From Pseudorhizobium flavum (GTDB lineage Bacteria; Pseudomonadota; Alphaproteobacteria; Rhizobiales; Rhizobiaceae), in NCBI RefSeq assembly GCF_902502825.2, contig NZ_LR723670.1:248001-312000 (forward strand): a stretch of 64,000 nucleotides of DNA, given 5' to 3'. Made by a program: the position numbers and the translations under genes. Position 1 is the first letter of the stretch; every line of letters begins with the position of its first letter. The notes beneath the pieces were generated by a model. It did no database searches. It saw nothing but the letters and a program-made list of their open reading frames with translations, and was not told the DNA's origin. This document shows, piece by piece, positions 56,381 to 64,000 of this stretch.

Positions 56381-56401
56381 TTCGGGAGGAAGGGGGCTGC
56401 C

Positions 56402-56893
56402 ATGGTTTCAAAACGCCTGTCTCGACTTGAGGGACATCGCCGCAAGTTCATGGCGATCATCGACGGCACGCCGGAATGCGAAAGGGCGGTGCACTATGCC
56501 GGTCGCCGTGCCAAGAATTCTAATGGCGGGCTCGTCCTGCTGTTCGTCATTCCGGAAGGGGACTTTCAGCAGTGGCTGGGCGTCGAGGCGATCATGCGCG
56601 CCGAAGCCCGCGAGGAAGCGGAGGCCATCATGGCCAAGGCTGCCCAGAAGGTGCGCGAATCGATCGGCATCGACCCGGAAGTGGTGATCCGTGAAGGCAA
56701 TGCCACGGATGAGATCAATGATCTGGTCGAAGAGGACCGGGATATTGCTATTCTTGTTCTTGCGGCAGCCTCGGCCAAGGAAGGTCCCGGACCGCTCGTG
56801 TCAGCCATTGCGGGCAGAGGCGCCGTGTTTCCCATTCCCGTCACCGTTCTGCCCGACAGTCTGTCGGACGAGGAGATCGACGCGCTGTGCTGA
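56402..56893 (+). CDS. Universal stress protein (UspA family)
   Basis: 163-aa single-domain Usp fold. The core begins KFMAIIDGTPECERAVHYAGRRA and contains VIREGNATDEINDLVEEDRDIAILVLAA, but the C-terminal ATP-binding glycine motif (GxxGxxxxGS) is weak (VSAIAGRGAVFPIPV), so it may be of the non-ATP-binding class. A strong ribosome site and a leader hairpin precede it. The role in stress endurance is inferred from the family. Confidence 0.88.
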   Translation: MVSKRLSRLEGHRRKFMAIIDGTPECERAVHYAGRRAKNSNGGLVLLFVIPEGDFQQWLGVEAIMRAEAREEAEAIMAKAAQKVRESIGIDPEVVIREGNATDEINDLVEEDRDIAILVLAAASAKEGPGPLVSAIAGRGAVFPIPVTVLPDSLSDEEIDALC

Positions 56894-57001
56894 GGCGCTT
56901 GACGGCCGGGATCGAAAAGCGCACTTGAACCGAAAGGTGATCGGGATTATCTTCTTTGGAAGAATTCTAAACTAAGTGCCTGCGCACTTCGGAGAAGCAA
57001 G

Positions 57002-57568
57002 ATGTTCATTCAGACCGAGGCAACGCCGAACCCGGCAACCCTGAAGTTCCTGCCCGGCAAGGTGGTCATGGAAAAGGGCACGGCGGACTTCCGCAATGCT
57101 GGCGAGGCGGAAGCATCGCCTCTCGCGTCGCGCCTTTTCGCAGTTCCTGGAGTGACCGGCGTCTATTTCGGCTACGACTTCATCACCGTGACGAAGGAGA
57201 GTGGCGAGTGGCAGCATCTGAAGCCCGCCATCCTCGGCTCGATCATGGAGCACTTCATGTCCGGTCAGCCGGTCATGGGCGGTGGCACAAGCACGGCCGA
57301 AGCCTTCGACGAAGAGGGCGAGTTCTATGACGAAGGCGACGAGACGATTGTCGCAACGATCAAGGAATTGCTGGAAACCCGAGTCCGGCCTGCTGTTGCC
57401 CAGGATGGCGGCGACATCACCTTCAAGGGCTTCAAGGACGGTACTGTCTACCTGAACATGAAGGGAGCCTGCTCCGGCTGCCCGTCGTCCACCGCAACCC
57501 TGAAGCATGGTGTGCATAACCTGCTTCGCCACTTCGTCCCGGAAGTGCAGTCGGTGGAAGCCCTCTAA
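57002..57568 (+). CDS. NifU-family iron-sulfur scaffold/carrier (NfuA-like)
   Basis: 188-aa Fe-S carrier. An N-terminal Nfu_N domain (MFIQTEATPNPATLKFLPGK ... SPLASRLFAVPGVTGVYFG) is joined to a C-terminal NifU domain whose CxxC (GACSGCPSST, near residue 158) binds the cluster. It probably delivers 4Fe-4S clusters to targets such as lipoate or quinolinate synthases; which ones is not known. GGAGAAG precedes the ATG; tsaB starts 16 bases downstream. Confidence 0.94.
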   Translation: MFIQTEATPNPATLKFLPGKVVMEKGTADFRNAGEAEASPLASRLFAVPGVTGVYFGYDFITVTKESGEWQHLKPAILGSIMEHFMSGQPVMGGGTSTAEAFDEEGEFYDEGDETIVATIKELLETRVRPAVAQDGGDITFKGFKDGTVYLNMKGACSGCPSSTATLKHGVHNLLRHFVPEVQSVEAL

Positions 57569-57583
57569 GGGCGCCGGCTATCG

Positions 57584-58243
57584 ATGCTCCTCTTGGCCAT
57601 TGATACCGCCGGGGCCGATTGTTCCGCGGCGGTCTATGACACATCCTGCTGCAAGATCCTGGGTTCCGTCGTCGACAACATCGGCAAGGGACATGCGGAA
57701 CGGCTGATGGCTGCGATTGACGAGGCGCTAGCCCAGGCCGGTCGACCCCTTTCCGATGTCGGACGGATCGCTGTTGTCGTTGGACCCGGCTCCTTCACGG
57801 GAATTCGGGTCGGCGTCGCTACGGCGCGCGGGCTCGCGCTTTCCCTGGGTGTGCAGGCAGTCGGGGTAACGACCCTTGAGGTGCTTGCCCAGGCCTTCCT
57901 CGATGGAGGACATTCCGGCCCGGTGGTCGCTGCGATGGATGCCAAGCGCGGCGAACTTTATGTCCAGGCTTTCGCTGCCGATGGGAACTCCCTGGGGGAG
58001 CCGCAGGCGCTTCCGCCACAGTCCGCAAGAGATCTGGCAGCTTCGCTTTCCGCCGATCTGACAGGATCCGGACGCAAGCTTGCCATGGGTGAGGAAGCAT
58101 CCGCTGGTGCCGATCGCTTCGATATCTCGATCATCGCGCGACTGGGGGCGGCAAAGCGCCTGGACGCGGAGCGTCCGAAGCCGCTTTACCTGCGTGGGCC
58201 GGATGCGAAGCCGCAGACCGGCTATGCGCTTGCCAGGGCCTGA
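57584..58243 (+). CDS. tsaB: tRNA threonylcarbamoyladenosine synthesis protein TsaB
   Basis: 219-aa ASKHA-fold partner of TsaD in t6A37 modification of ANN-decoding tRNAs. MLLLAIDTAGADCSAAVYD, GRIAVVVGPGSFTGIRVGVATARGLAL and MDAKRGELYVQAF are hallmark segments. It forms a tight run with rimI (5-base gap), an association typical of rhizobia and many bacteria. Confidence 0.95.
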   Translation: MLLLAIDTAGADCSAAVYDTSCCKILGSVVDNIGKGHAERLMAAIDEALAQAGRPLSDVGRIAVVVGPGSFTGIRVGVATARGLALSLGVQAVGVTTLEVLAQAFLDGGHSGPVVAAMDAKRGELYVQAFAADGNSLGEPQALPPQSARDLAASLSADLTGSGRKLAMGEEASAGADRFDISIIARLGAAKRLDAERPKPLYLRGPDAKPQTGYALARA

Positions 58244-58248
58244 TTGCG

Positions 58249-58743
58249 ATGCTGGAAGAATATCTCCAGTGGAAACCCTTTTTCGAGATTGTTCCGCTCG
58301 AGAACCAGGACTGCCGTGAGATATCTGAGCTCCACGGTCAGCGGTTTCCACGTCAGTGGAACGACGGCGAATTTCTCGGCCTGTTGCTGCAGCCGAACGT
58401 CTTCGGCTTCATCGCCCGCCAGACCAATGCGTTCTTCTCCCGTCCGGCGGCGGGCTTCGTGTTGGCGCGAGAGACTGCCGGCGAAGCGGAGATATTAACG
58501 ATAGCGGTCGCCGAGCGATTTGCGGGGGCGGGCCTGGGTTGGCGCCTCATGCAGGCGGCCCTGCGCGAGGCCGAGCAGCGAGGCGCGGAAGAAATCTTCC
58601 TGGAGGTCGAGGCTGCCAACGAGCCGGCGGTCCGACTGTATCGGAAGCTCGACTTCGTGATCGTCGCTGAACGTCCAGCCTACTACGAAAGCGCCGGTGG
58701 GGAGCGGTCGTCGGCGCTTGTCATGAAGCGCGATCTTCGCTAG
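58249..58743 (+). CDS. rimI: GNAT N-acetyltransferase, RimI-like
   Basis: 164-aa acetyltransferase related to RimI, which acetylates the N-terminus of ribosomal protein S18. The acetyl-CoA loop is VAERFAGAGLGWRLM (RxxGxG-like), and LEVEAANEPAVRLYRKLDFVIV is the family's C-terminal motif. The substrate is inferred from the tsaB neighbourhood; other GNAT roles are possible. Confidence 0.88.
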   Translation: MLEEYLQWKPFFEIVPLENQDCREISELHGQRFPRQWNDGEFLGLLLQPNVFGFIARQTNAFFSRPAAGFVLARETAGEAEILTIAVAERFAGAGLGWRLMQAALREAEQRGAEEIFLEVEAANEPAVRLYRKLDFVIVAERPAYYESAGGERSSALVMKRDLR

Positions 58744-58777
58744 TTCCATCAGGTAGATAACGAGAGGCGGCAACGTC

Positions 58778-59206
58778 ATGACAGATCTTTCCAAGACACT
58801 GGAAGAACTGTGCGCCGACAAGGGCATGCGCATGACGGAGCAGCGCCGGGTCATTGCGCGCATCCTCCAGGAATCCGATGACCATCCCGATGTTGAGGAA
58901 CTCTATCGCCGCTCCTCAACCGTAGATCCTCGTATCTCGCTATCAACGGTCTATCGGACTGTGAAGCTGTTCGAGGACGAGGGCATCATCGAGAAGCATG
59001 ATTTCCGGGATGGCCGCGCGCGTTACGAGACCGTGCCCGAGGAGCATCACGATCACATGATCGACGTCGAAACCGGGTCCGTCATCGAGTTTCATTCGCC
59101 TGAAATCGAGGCGCTGCAGGAGCGTATTGCCCGCGAGCATGGCTTCCGCCTCGTCGGGCATCGGCTGGAGCTCTACGGCGTTCCGCTCGACAAGGACGAC
59201 GCTTGA
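58778..59206 (+). CDS. mur: Fur-family metalloregulator, probably Mur (manganese-responsive in rhizobia)
   Basis: 142 aa. The winged helix reads MRMTEQRRVIARIL...ISLSTVYRTVKLFEDEG, and the metal/dimer region has EEHHDHMIDVETGSVIEFHSPEIE. No C-terminal CxxC zinc motif is present. In Rhizobium and Sinorhizobium the Fur orthologue at this locus responds to manganese (Mur) rather than iron; I follow that by context, with fur as the neutral alternative. GAGAGG precedes the ATG. Confidence 0.88.
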   Translation: MTDLSKTLEELCADKGMRMTEQRRVIARILQESDDHPDVEELYRRSSTVDPRISLSTVYRTVKLFEDEGIIEKHDFRDGRARYETVPEEHHDHMIDVETGSVIEFHSPEIEALQERIAREHGFRLVGHRLELYGVPLDKDDA

Positions 59207-60000
59207 TCACCTGGTTGCGGATCGGCTTCGTCGTCGTCTCGCTTGCGGCAGTCACGCTGGTGCTCCTGCCTCTCCAAGTCGTCGGGCTGGCATTCGACCT
59301 GAGGCTCCGCCGCTACGTCCCGCGATACTGGCACCGCGCCGCCTGCCGCCTGCTCGGCATCCGCATCCACGTTCACGGCAAGCCGGAGCCGCGCCGGCCC
59401 CTGATGCTCGCCGCCAACCATGCCTCCTGGAAGGACATCCTCGTTCTCGGCGCGATCGCGGACGTCGCCTTCATCGCCAAGTCCGAAGTCGCCGATTGGC
59501 CGATATTCGGGCTTCTTGCCAAGCTGCAGAAGACGATCTTCGTGGCGCGGGAGCAGAAGCGCCAGGCCGGCCGCCAGGTGAACGAGATCGCCGAGCGTAT
59601 GAAGGCGGGTGAAGTCGTCGTGCTCTTCCCGGAAGGCACGACGTCAGACGGCAATCGGGTGCTGGAGATAAAGTCGTCGCTTTTCGGCGCTGCCGCGGCG
59701 GCCGTGCCGCAGGTGCCGGGCAATGTCGTCCATGTCCAACCGGTCGCCATCGCCTATACGCGGGTGCACGGCATGGCAATGGGACGGTATCACAGGCCGA
59801 TTGCAGCCTGGCCGGGCGACATTGAGCTGGTGCCACACCTGATCGGCGTGCTCAAGGCGCAGGCGATTGATGTCGACATCTCCTTCGGGCAGACAATCGA
59901 GTTTCGAGCCGGCGACAACCGCAAGCTGTTGAGTGCAGCGGTCGCCGCGCAGATCCGGCGCATGCTGCTTGCTCGACTTCGCGGTCGCGAAGCCGGATAA
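59203..60000 (+). CDS. plsC: 1-acyl-sn-glycerol-3-phosphate acyltransferase
   Basis: Membrane acyltransferase converting lysophosphatidic to phosphatidic acid, 265 aa. An N-terminal membrane helix ([19 protein letters not shown]) precedes the catalytic HxxxxD ([10 protein letters not shown]73 and D78) and the FPEGTTSDG substrate motif. It starts with TTG at 59203, overlapping the mur TGA. It may belong to the OlsA-like branch, which uses the same motifs; the sequence does not decide. Confidence 0.92.
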   Translation: MITWLRIGFVVVSLAAVTLVLLPLQVVGLAFDLRLRRYVPRYWHRAACRLLGIRIHVHGKPEPRRPLMLAANHASWKDILVLGAIADVAFIAKSEVADWPIFGLLAKLQKTIFVAREQKRQAGRQVNEIAERMKAGEVVVLFPEGTTSDGNRVLEIKSSLFGAAAAAVPQVPGNVVHVQPVAIAYTRVHGMAMGRYHRPIAAWPGDIELVPHLIGVLKAQAIDVDISFGQTIEFRAGDNRKLLSAAVAAQIRRMLLARLRGREAG

Positions 60001-60041
60001 ACCCTTCTATTGCGGGCCGTCTTGCGGTAAAGAGCCCGCCC

Positions 60042-61454
60042 ATGAGCAACGACACCGCAACAACTCCTCCGGCCGCAGACAAGGCAGGCGCCGCCAATAC
60101 CCGCAAGGTATTCATCAAGACCTATGGCTGCCAGATGAACGTCTACGATTCCGTGCGCATGGGCGACGCGCTTGCCGGTGACGGCTATGTTCCGACCGAT
60201 GCCATGGAAGAAGCGGACCTGATCCTGCTGAACACCTGCCATATCCGGGAGAAGGCTGCGGAGAAGGTCTACTCCGCGCTGGGACGGCTGCGGGACATGA
60301 AACAGGCCCGCAAGGCGGACGGGCAGGAATTGATGATCGGCGTCACCGGCTGTGTCGCGCAGGCGGAAGGGGAAGAAATCCTCAGGCGTGCTCCCGCAGT
60401 CGACGTGGTTGTCGGGCCGCAAACCTATCATCGGCTTCCCGAGGCGCTGCGGCGTGCAAGAGAGGGCACGCGGGTCGTCGATACCGACTACGCGGTCGAG
60501 GACAAGTTCGAGCACCTGCCGGCGACCGAGAAGGCGCGCATCCGCGCCCGCGGCGTTACGGCATTTCTCACCGTTCAGGAAGGCTGTGACAAGTTCTGCA
60601 CCTTCTGCGTAGTGCCCTACACGCGTGGTGCGGAGGTCTCGCGACCCTTGCACCAGATCATCGACGAGGCCCGCCGTCTGGCAGATGCCGGGGTGCGCGA
60701 GATCACGCTCCTCGGCCAGAACGTCAATGCATGGCACGGCGAGGGTCCGGATGGCCGGGAATGGGGATTGGGTGACCTGCTCTATCGCCTGGCCGAGGTT
60801 CCGGGCCTTGCCCGCTTGCGCTACACCACCAGCCATCCGCGCGACATGGACGATCGCTTGATCGATGCTCACAGGGATCTGCGCGCGCTGATGCCCTATC
60901 TGCATCTTCCCGTTCAGTCCGGCTCGGATCGCATCCTCAAGGCGATGAACCGGCGTCACACGGCGTCGGAATACCTGCGCCTGATCGACCGAATCCGCAC
61001 GGCGCGGCCGGATATTGCCATGTCCGGCGATTTCATCGTTGGCTTTCCCGGAGAGACCGACGTCGAATTCGAGGATACGCTGCGGATCGTTCAGGCGGTC
61101 GGCTATGCCCAGGCCTTCTCGTTCAAGTATTCCACCCGTCCCGGCACGCCCGGCGCCGACCTTCCCGATCAGGTTCCCGAGGACGTGAAGTCGGAACGGC
61201 TTGAAAGATTGCAGACCCTCCTCTTGAAACAGCAGGCGGAGTTCGCCAAATCCTGCGTTGGAAAGGTCATCGACCTGTTGCTGGAAAAGCCTGGCCGGAA
61301 CGAGGGTCAGGTGATCGGAAGATCGCCCTGGCTGCAGTCTGTGAATGTTGATGCAAAAACATCGCAGATAGGTGACATTATTCCGGTACGAATCATCGGA
61401 ACGGGGCCGAACAGCTTGTTTGCCGAGCCCGTACGGGATGTAATCATAGCCTGA
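60042..61454 (+). CDS. miaB: tRNA-2-methylthio-N6-dimethylallyladenosine synthase MiaB
   Basis: Radical SAM methylthiotransferase modifying A37 of tRNAs, 470 aa. The N-terminal cluster cysteines are C30, C66 and C104 (TYGCQMN, NTCHIRE, TGCVAQ), and the radical SAM motif is GCDKFCTFC (C182, C186, C189). A C-terminal TRAM domain follows. In rhizobia this gene follows mur-plsC. Confidence 0.96.
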   Translation: MSNDTATTPPAADKAGAANTRKVFIKTYGCQMNVYDSVRMGDALAGDGYVPTDAMEEADLILLNTCHIREKAAEKVYSALGRLRDMKQARKADGQELMIGVTGCVAQAEGEEILRRAPAVDVVVGPQTYHRLPEALRRAREGTRVVDTDYAVEDKFEHLPATEKARIRARGVTAFLTVQEGCDKFCTFCVVPYTRGAEVSRPLHQIIDEARRLADAGVREITLLGQNVNAWHGEGPDGREWGLGDLLYRLAEVPGLARLRYTTSHPRDMDDRLIDAHRDLRALMPYLHLPVQSGSDRILKAMNRRHTASEYLRLIDRIRTARPDIAMSGDFIVGFPGETDVEFEDTLRIVQAVGYAQAFSFKYSTRPGTPGADLPDQVPEDVKSERLERLQTLLLKQQAEFAKSCVGKVIDLLLEKPGRNEGQVIGRSPWLQSVNVDAKTSQIGDIIPVRIIGTGPNSLFAEPVRDVIIA

Positions 61455-61479
61455 ACCCACTGGCGAGGAGCTTGCCTAC

Positions 61480-62535
<1,056 letters not shown>

Positions 62536-62553
62536 GGTGCCGATCGCAGTCTG

Positions 62554-63075
62554 ATGCCGCAATTGGATATACAGGTTAGCGTCGAGGAGAGCGGGTGGTC
62601 TTCGGAAGAGGAACTGGCGGAGCAGGCCGTGGCCGTCCTCTCGGTTGCGGCAGATTATCTGGCCGATGCGGAAGGGCAGCCCTTTCCCGCTCACCCTGTT
62701 GAAGTCTCGATCGTCTTCACGGGCGATGAAGAGATCCGCGCCATCAATGCCGAGTGGCGAGGCAAGGACAAGCCGACCAACGTCCTCTCCTTCCCTGCTT
62801 TCCCGATCGCGCCGGGCAAGATGCCGGGTCCGATGCTGGGCGACATCGTAGTGGCCCGTGAGACAGTCGAGAGGGAAGCCGCGGAGCTCGACAAGAGCTT
62901 CGACGCGCATTTGACGCATCTGCTGGTGCATGGTTTTTTGCACCTGTTCGGTTATGACCACATCGAAAATCACGAAGCCGAACGGATGGAAGCGACGGAG
63001 ACTCGCATTTTGGCCAAGCTTGGCCTATCTGATCCCTATGCGGGACAAGACCCGATCAATGACCTGGAACGATGA
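62554..63075 (+). CDS. ybeY: Endoribonuclease YbeY (rRNA maturation)
   Basis: 173-aa zinc-dependent RNase acting in 16S rRNA 3'-end maturation and ribosome quality control. The zinc site is [14 protein letters not shown] (H126, H130, H136). AAGGTG precedes the ATG by a rather long spacing. Its stop overlaps the corC start (ATGA). Confidence 0.96.
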   Translation: MPQLDIQVSVEESGWSSEEELAEQAVAVLSVAADYLADAEGQPFPAHPVEVSIVFTGDEEIRAINAEWRGKDKPTNVLSFPAFPIAPGKMPGPMLGDIVVARETVEREAAELDKSFDAHLTHLLVHGFLHLFGYDHIENHEAERMEATETRILAKLGLSDPYAGQDPINDLER

Positions 63076-64000
63076 ACGACATATCGACCATTGCTGCCCA
63101 TGAGGGCAAGTCCGGTTCGGACACTTCCTCGGAAGAAGACAGTAGTCCGCTCCGACGCGACAACCTTACCCGAAGCCAGAGTTCCTTTTGGGCGCGGATG
63201 ATGCGCCTCGTGCGACCCGCACAGGGCGAGCGCCTGCGGGAGGATCTTGCGGATGCGCTGATGACCGACGCCGGCATCAGCAGTGCCTTCTCGCCCGAAG
63301 AACGGGCCATGCTGCACAATATCCTGCGGTTCCGAGAGGTTCGCGTCGAAGATGTCATGGTGCCGCGGGCCGATATCGAGGCGGTCGACATGACGATCAC
63401 GCTCGGCGATCTCATGATCCATTTCGAGGAGACGGGCCGGTCGCGAATGCCTGTCTACTGCGATGCACTGGATGATCCGCGGGGCTTCGTCCACATCCGC
63501 GATCTCCTCTCTTACCTGGCGAAGCAGGCTCGCAACAAGCGACGCTCGGTGCCGCGCGCGGCTCCGGCCCAGCCCATGCCGCTCGCCAGCGAGAAGACCG
63601 AAAAGCCGGCCCGAACGCCGAAGCCATCCTTCGACCTCGGTCGGGTGGATCTCAGCAAGACGGTCGCGGAGGCGGGGCTGATCCGCAATATTCTATTCGT
63701 GCCTCCATCCATGCTTGCCTCCGACCTGCTCCAGAGCATGCAGGCGGCGCGAACGCAGATGGCGTTGGTCATTGACGAGTATGGCGGCACCGACGGTCTC
63801 GTTTCCCACGAGGACATCGTGGAAATGGTGATCGGTGACGTCGAAGATGAACACGACGACGACGAGGTCATGTTCTCGCGTTCGGCCGATGACATTTTCG
63901 TCGCCGATGCTCGCGTGGAACTGGAAGAGATCGCCGAGGCGATCGGCCCTGACTTCGACATCCGCGACCGTGTCGAGGATGTCGACACGCTGGGTGGACT
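63072..64000 (+). CDS. corC: CorC/HlyC-family CBS-domain protein, 3' end cut by the window
   Basis: Cytosolic CBS-pair protein of the CorC/hemolysin C group, thought to act in magnesium/cobalt homeostasis or membrane integrity. About 309 codons are visible: a charged N-terminus, [19 protein letters not shown] starting CBS1, a Pro/Lys linker near residues 155-185, [30 protein letters not shown] closing CBS2, and the start of the C-terminal transporter-associated domain. No membrane helices are seen. lnt normally follows in rhizobia, beyond the window. Confidence 0.93.
   Translation, partial: MNDISTIAAHEGKSGSDTSSEEDSSPLRRDNLTRSQSSFWARMMRLVRPAQGERLREDLADALMTDAGISSAFSPEERAMLHNILRFREVRVEDVMVPRADIEAVDMTITLGDLMIHFEETGRSRMPVYCDALDDPRGFVHIRDLLSYLAKQARNKRRSVPRAAPAQPMPLASEKTEKPARTPKPSFDLGRVDLSKTVAEAGLIRNILFVPPSMLASDLLQSMQAARTQMALVIDEYGGTDGLVSHEDIVEMVIGDVEDEHDDDEVMFSRSADDIFVADARVELEEIAEAIGPDFDIRDRVEDVDTLGG

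Noticed and set aside
59790..61460. 556-codon open frame antisense to miaB
   Set aside because: Shadow frame; MiaB cluster motifs are intact on the plus strand.

Overview
The window is a GC-rich, gene-dense chromosomal segment of an alphaproteobacterium, almost certainly Hyphomicrobiales (Rhizobiales) and most like the Rhizobiaceae. The evidence is gene content and order: pmtA-type phospholipid N-methyltransferase, the ornithine-lipid acyltransferase olsB beside a malic enzyme/PTA fusion, a Mur/Fur regulator followed by plsC-miaB-phoH-ybeY-corC, and the ubiB-ubiE / mutM-enoyl-CoA hydratase-rpsT-dnaA block. No insertion sequence, CRISPR array, tRNA or rRNA gene was seen.

Layout. 1-4.5 kb: the end of uppP, a TRAP organic-acid uptake operon (dctP-dctQ-dctM on the minus strand) with intergenic hairpins, and two very short ORFs (55 and 54 aa). 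4.6-9.2 kb: a minus-strand run of an NDUFA9-like protein, DUF1330, pyrF, a histidine-phosphatase-fold protein lacking the RHG motif, pmtA and dnaN. 9.4-15.1 kb: rsmI, yraN, gshB and comM on plus, cysK and dut on minus. 15.2-21.7 kb: prfC, then an accessory-looking pair (a PAS-like/LuxR-HTH regulator and an unrecognised 237-aa protein) surrounded by strong palindromes, then otsB-otsA and a class II glutamine amidotransferase. 21.7-28.4 kb: coaBC, two small basic/alanine-rich ORFs, a membrane-anchored ClpP-like protein overlapping a four-helix coiled-coil membrane protein, ubiB and ubiE. 28.5-33.0 kb: mutM, enoyl-CoA hydratase, rpsT, a long dnaA leader with GANTC sites, and dnaA. 33.1-41.9 kb: hemW-rdgB-VOC-rph, hrcA and grpE, ptsN and hpf, two RNA methyltransferases and lspA. 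42-54.8 kb: a soluble hybrid histidine kinase, olsB, tme, mutS, glnD, murJ and an M15-like peptidase. 55-64 kb: trpS, a universal stress protein, and the long plus-strand cluster nfu-tsaB-rimI-mur-plsC-miaB-phoH-ybeY-corC, cut by the window end.

Most of the window is housekeeping: replication and repair (dnaA, dnaN, mutM, mutS), translation and RNA modification (rpsT, prfC, rsmI, miaB, tsaB, rimI, trpS, rph, ybeY), envelope lipids (pmtA, olsB, plsC, uppP, murJ, lspA), nitrogen/PTS signalling (glnD, ptsN), ubiquinone, glutathione and trehalose synthesis. The best candidates for something undescribed are the LuxR-type regulator and 237-aa protein with their palindromic operator-like sites (16.8-18.5 kb), and the overlapping ClpP-like/coiled-coil membrane gene pair (23.7-25.8 kb). 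Functional calls rest on motifs read by eye and family knowledge; no database search was run.
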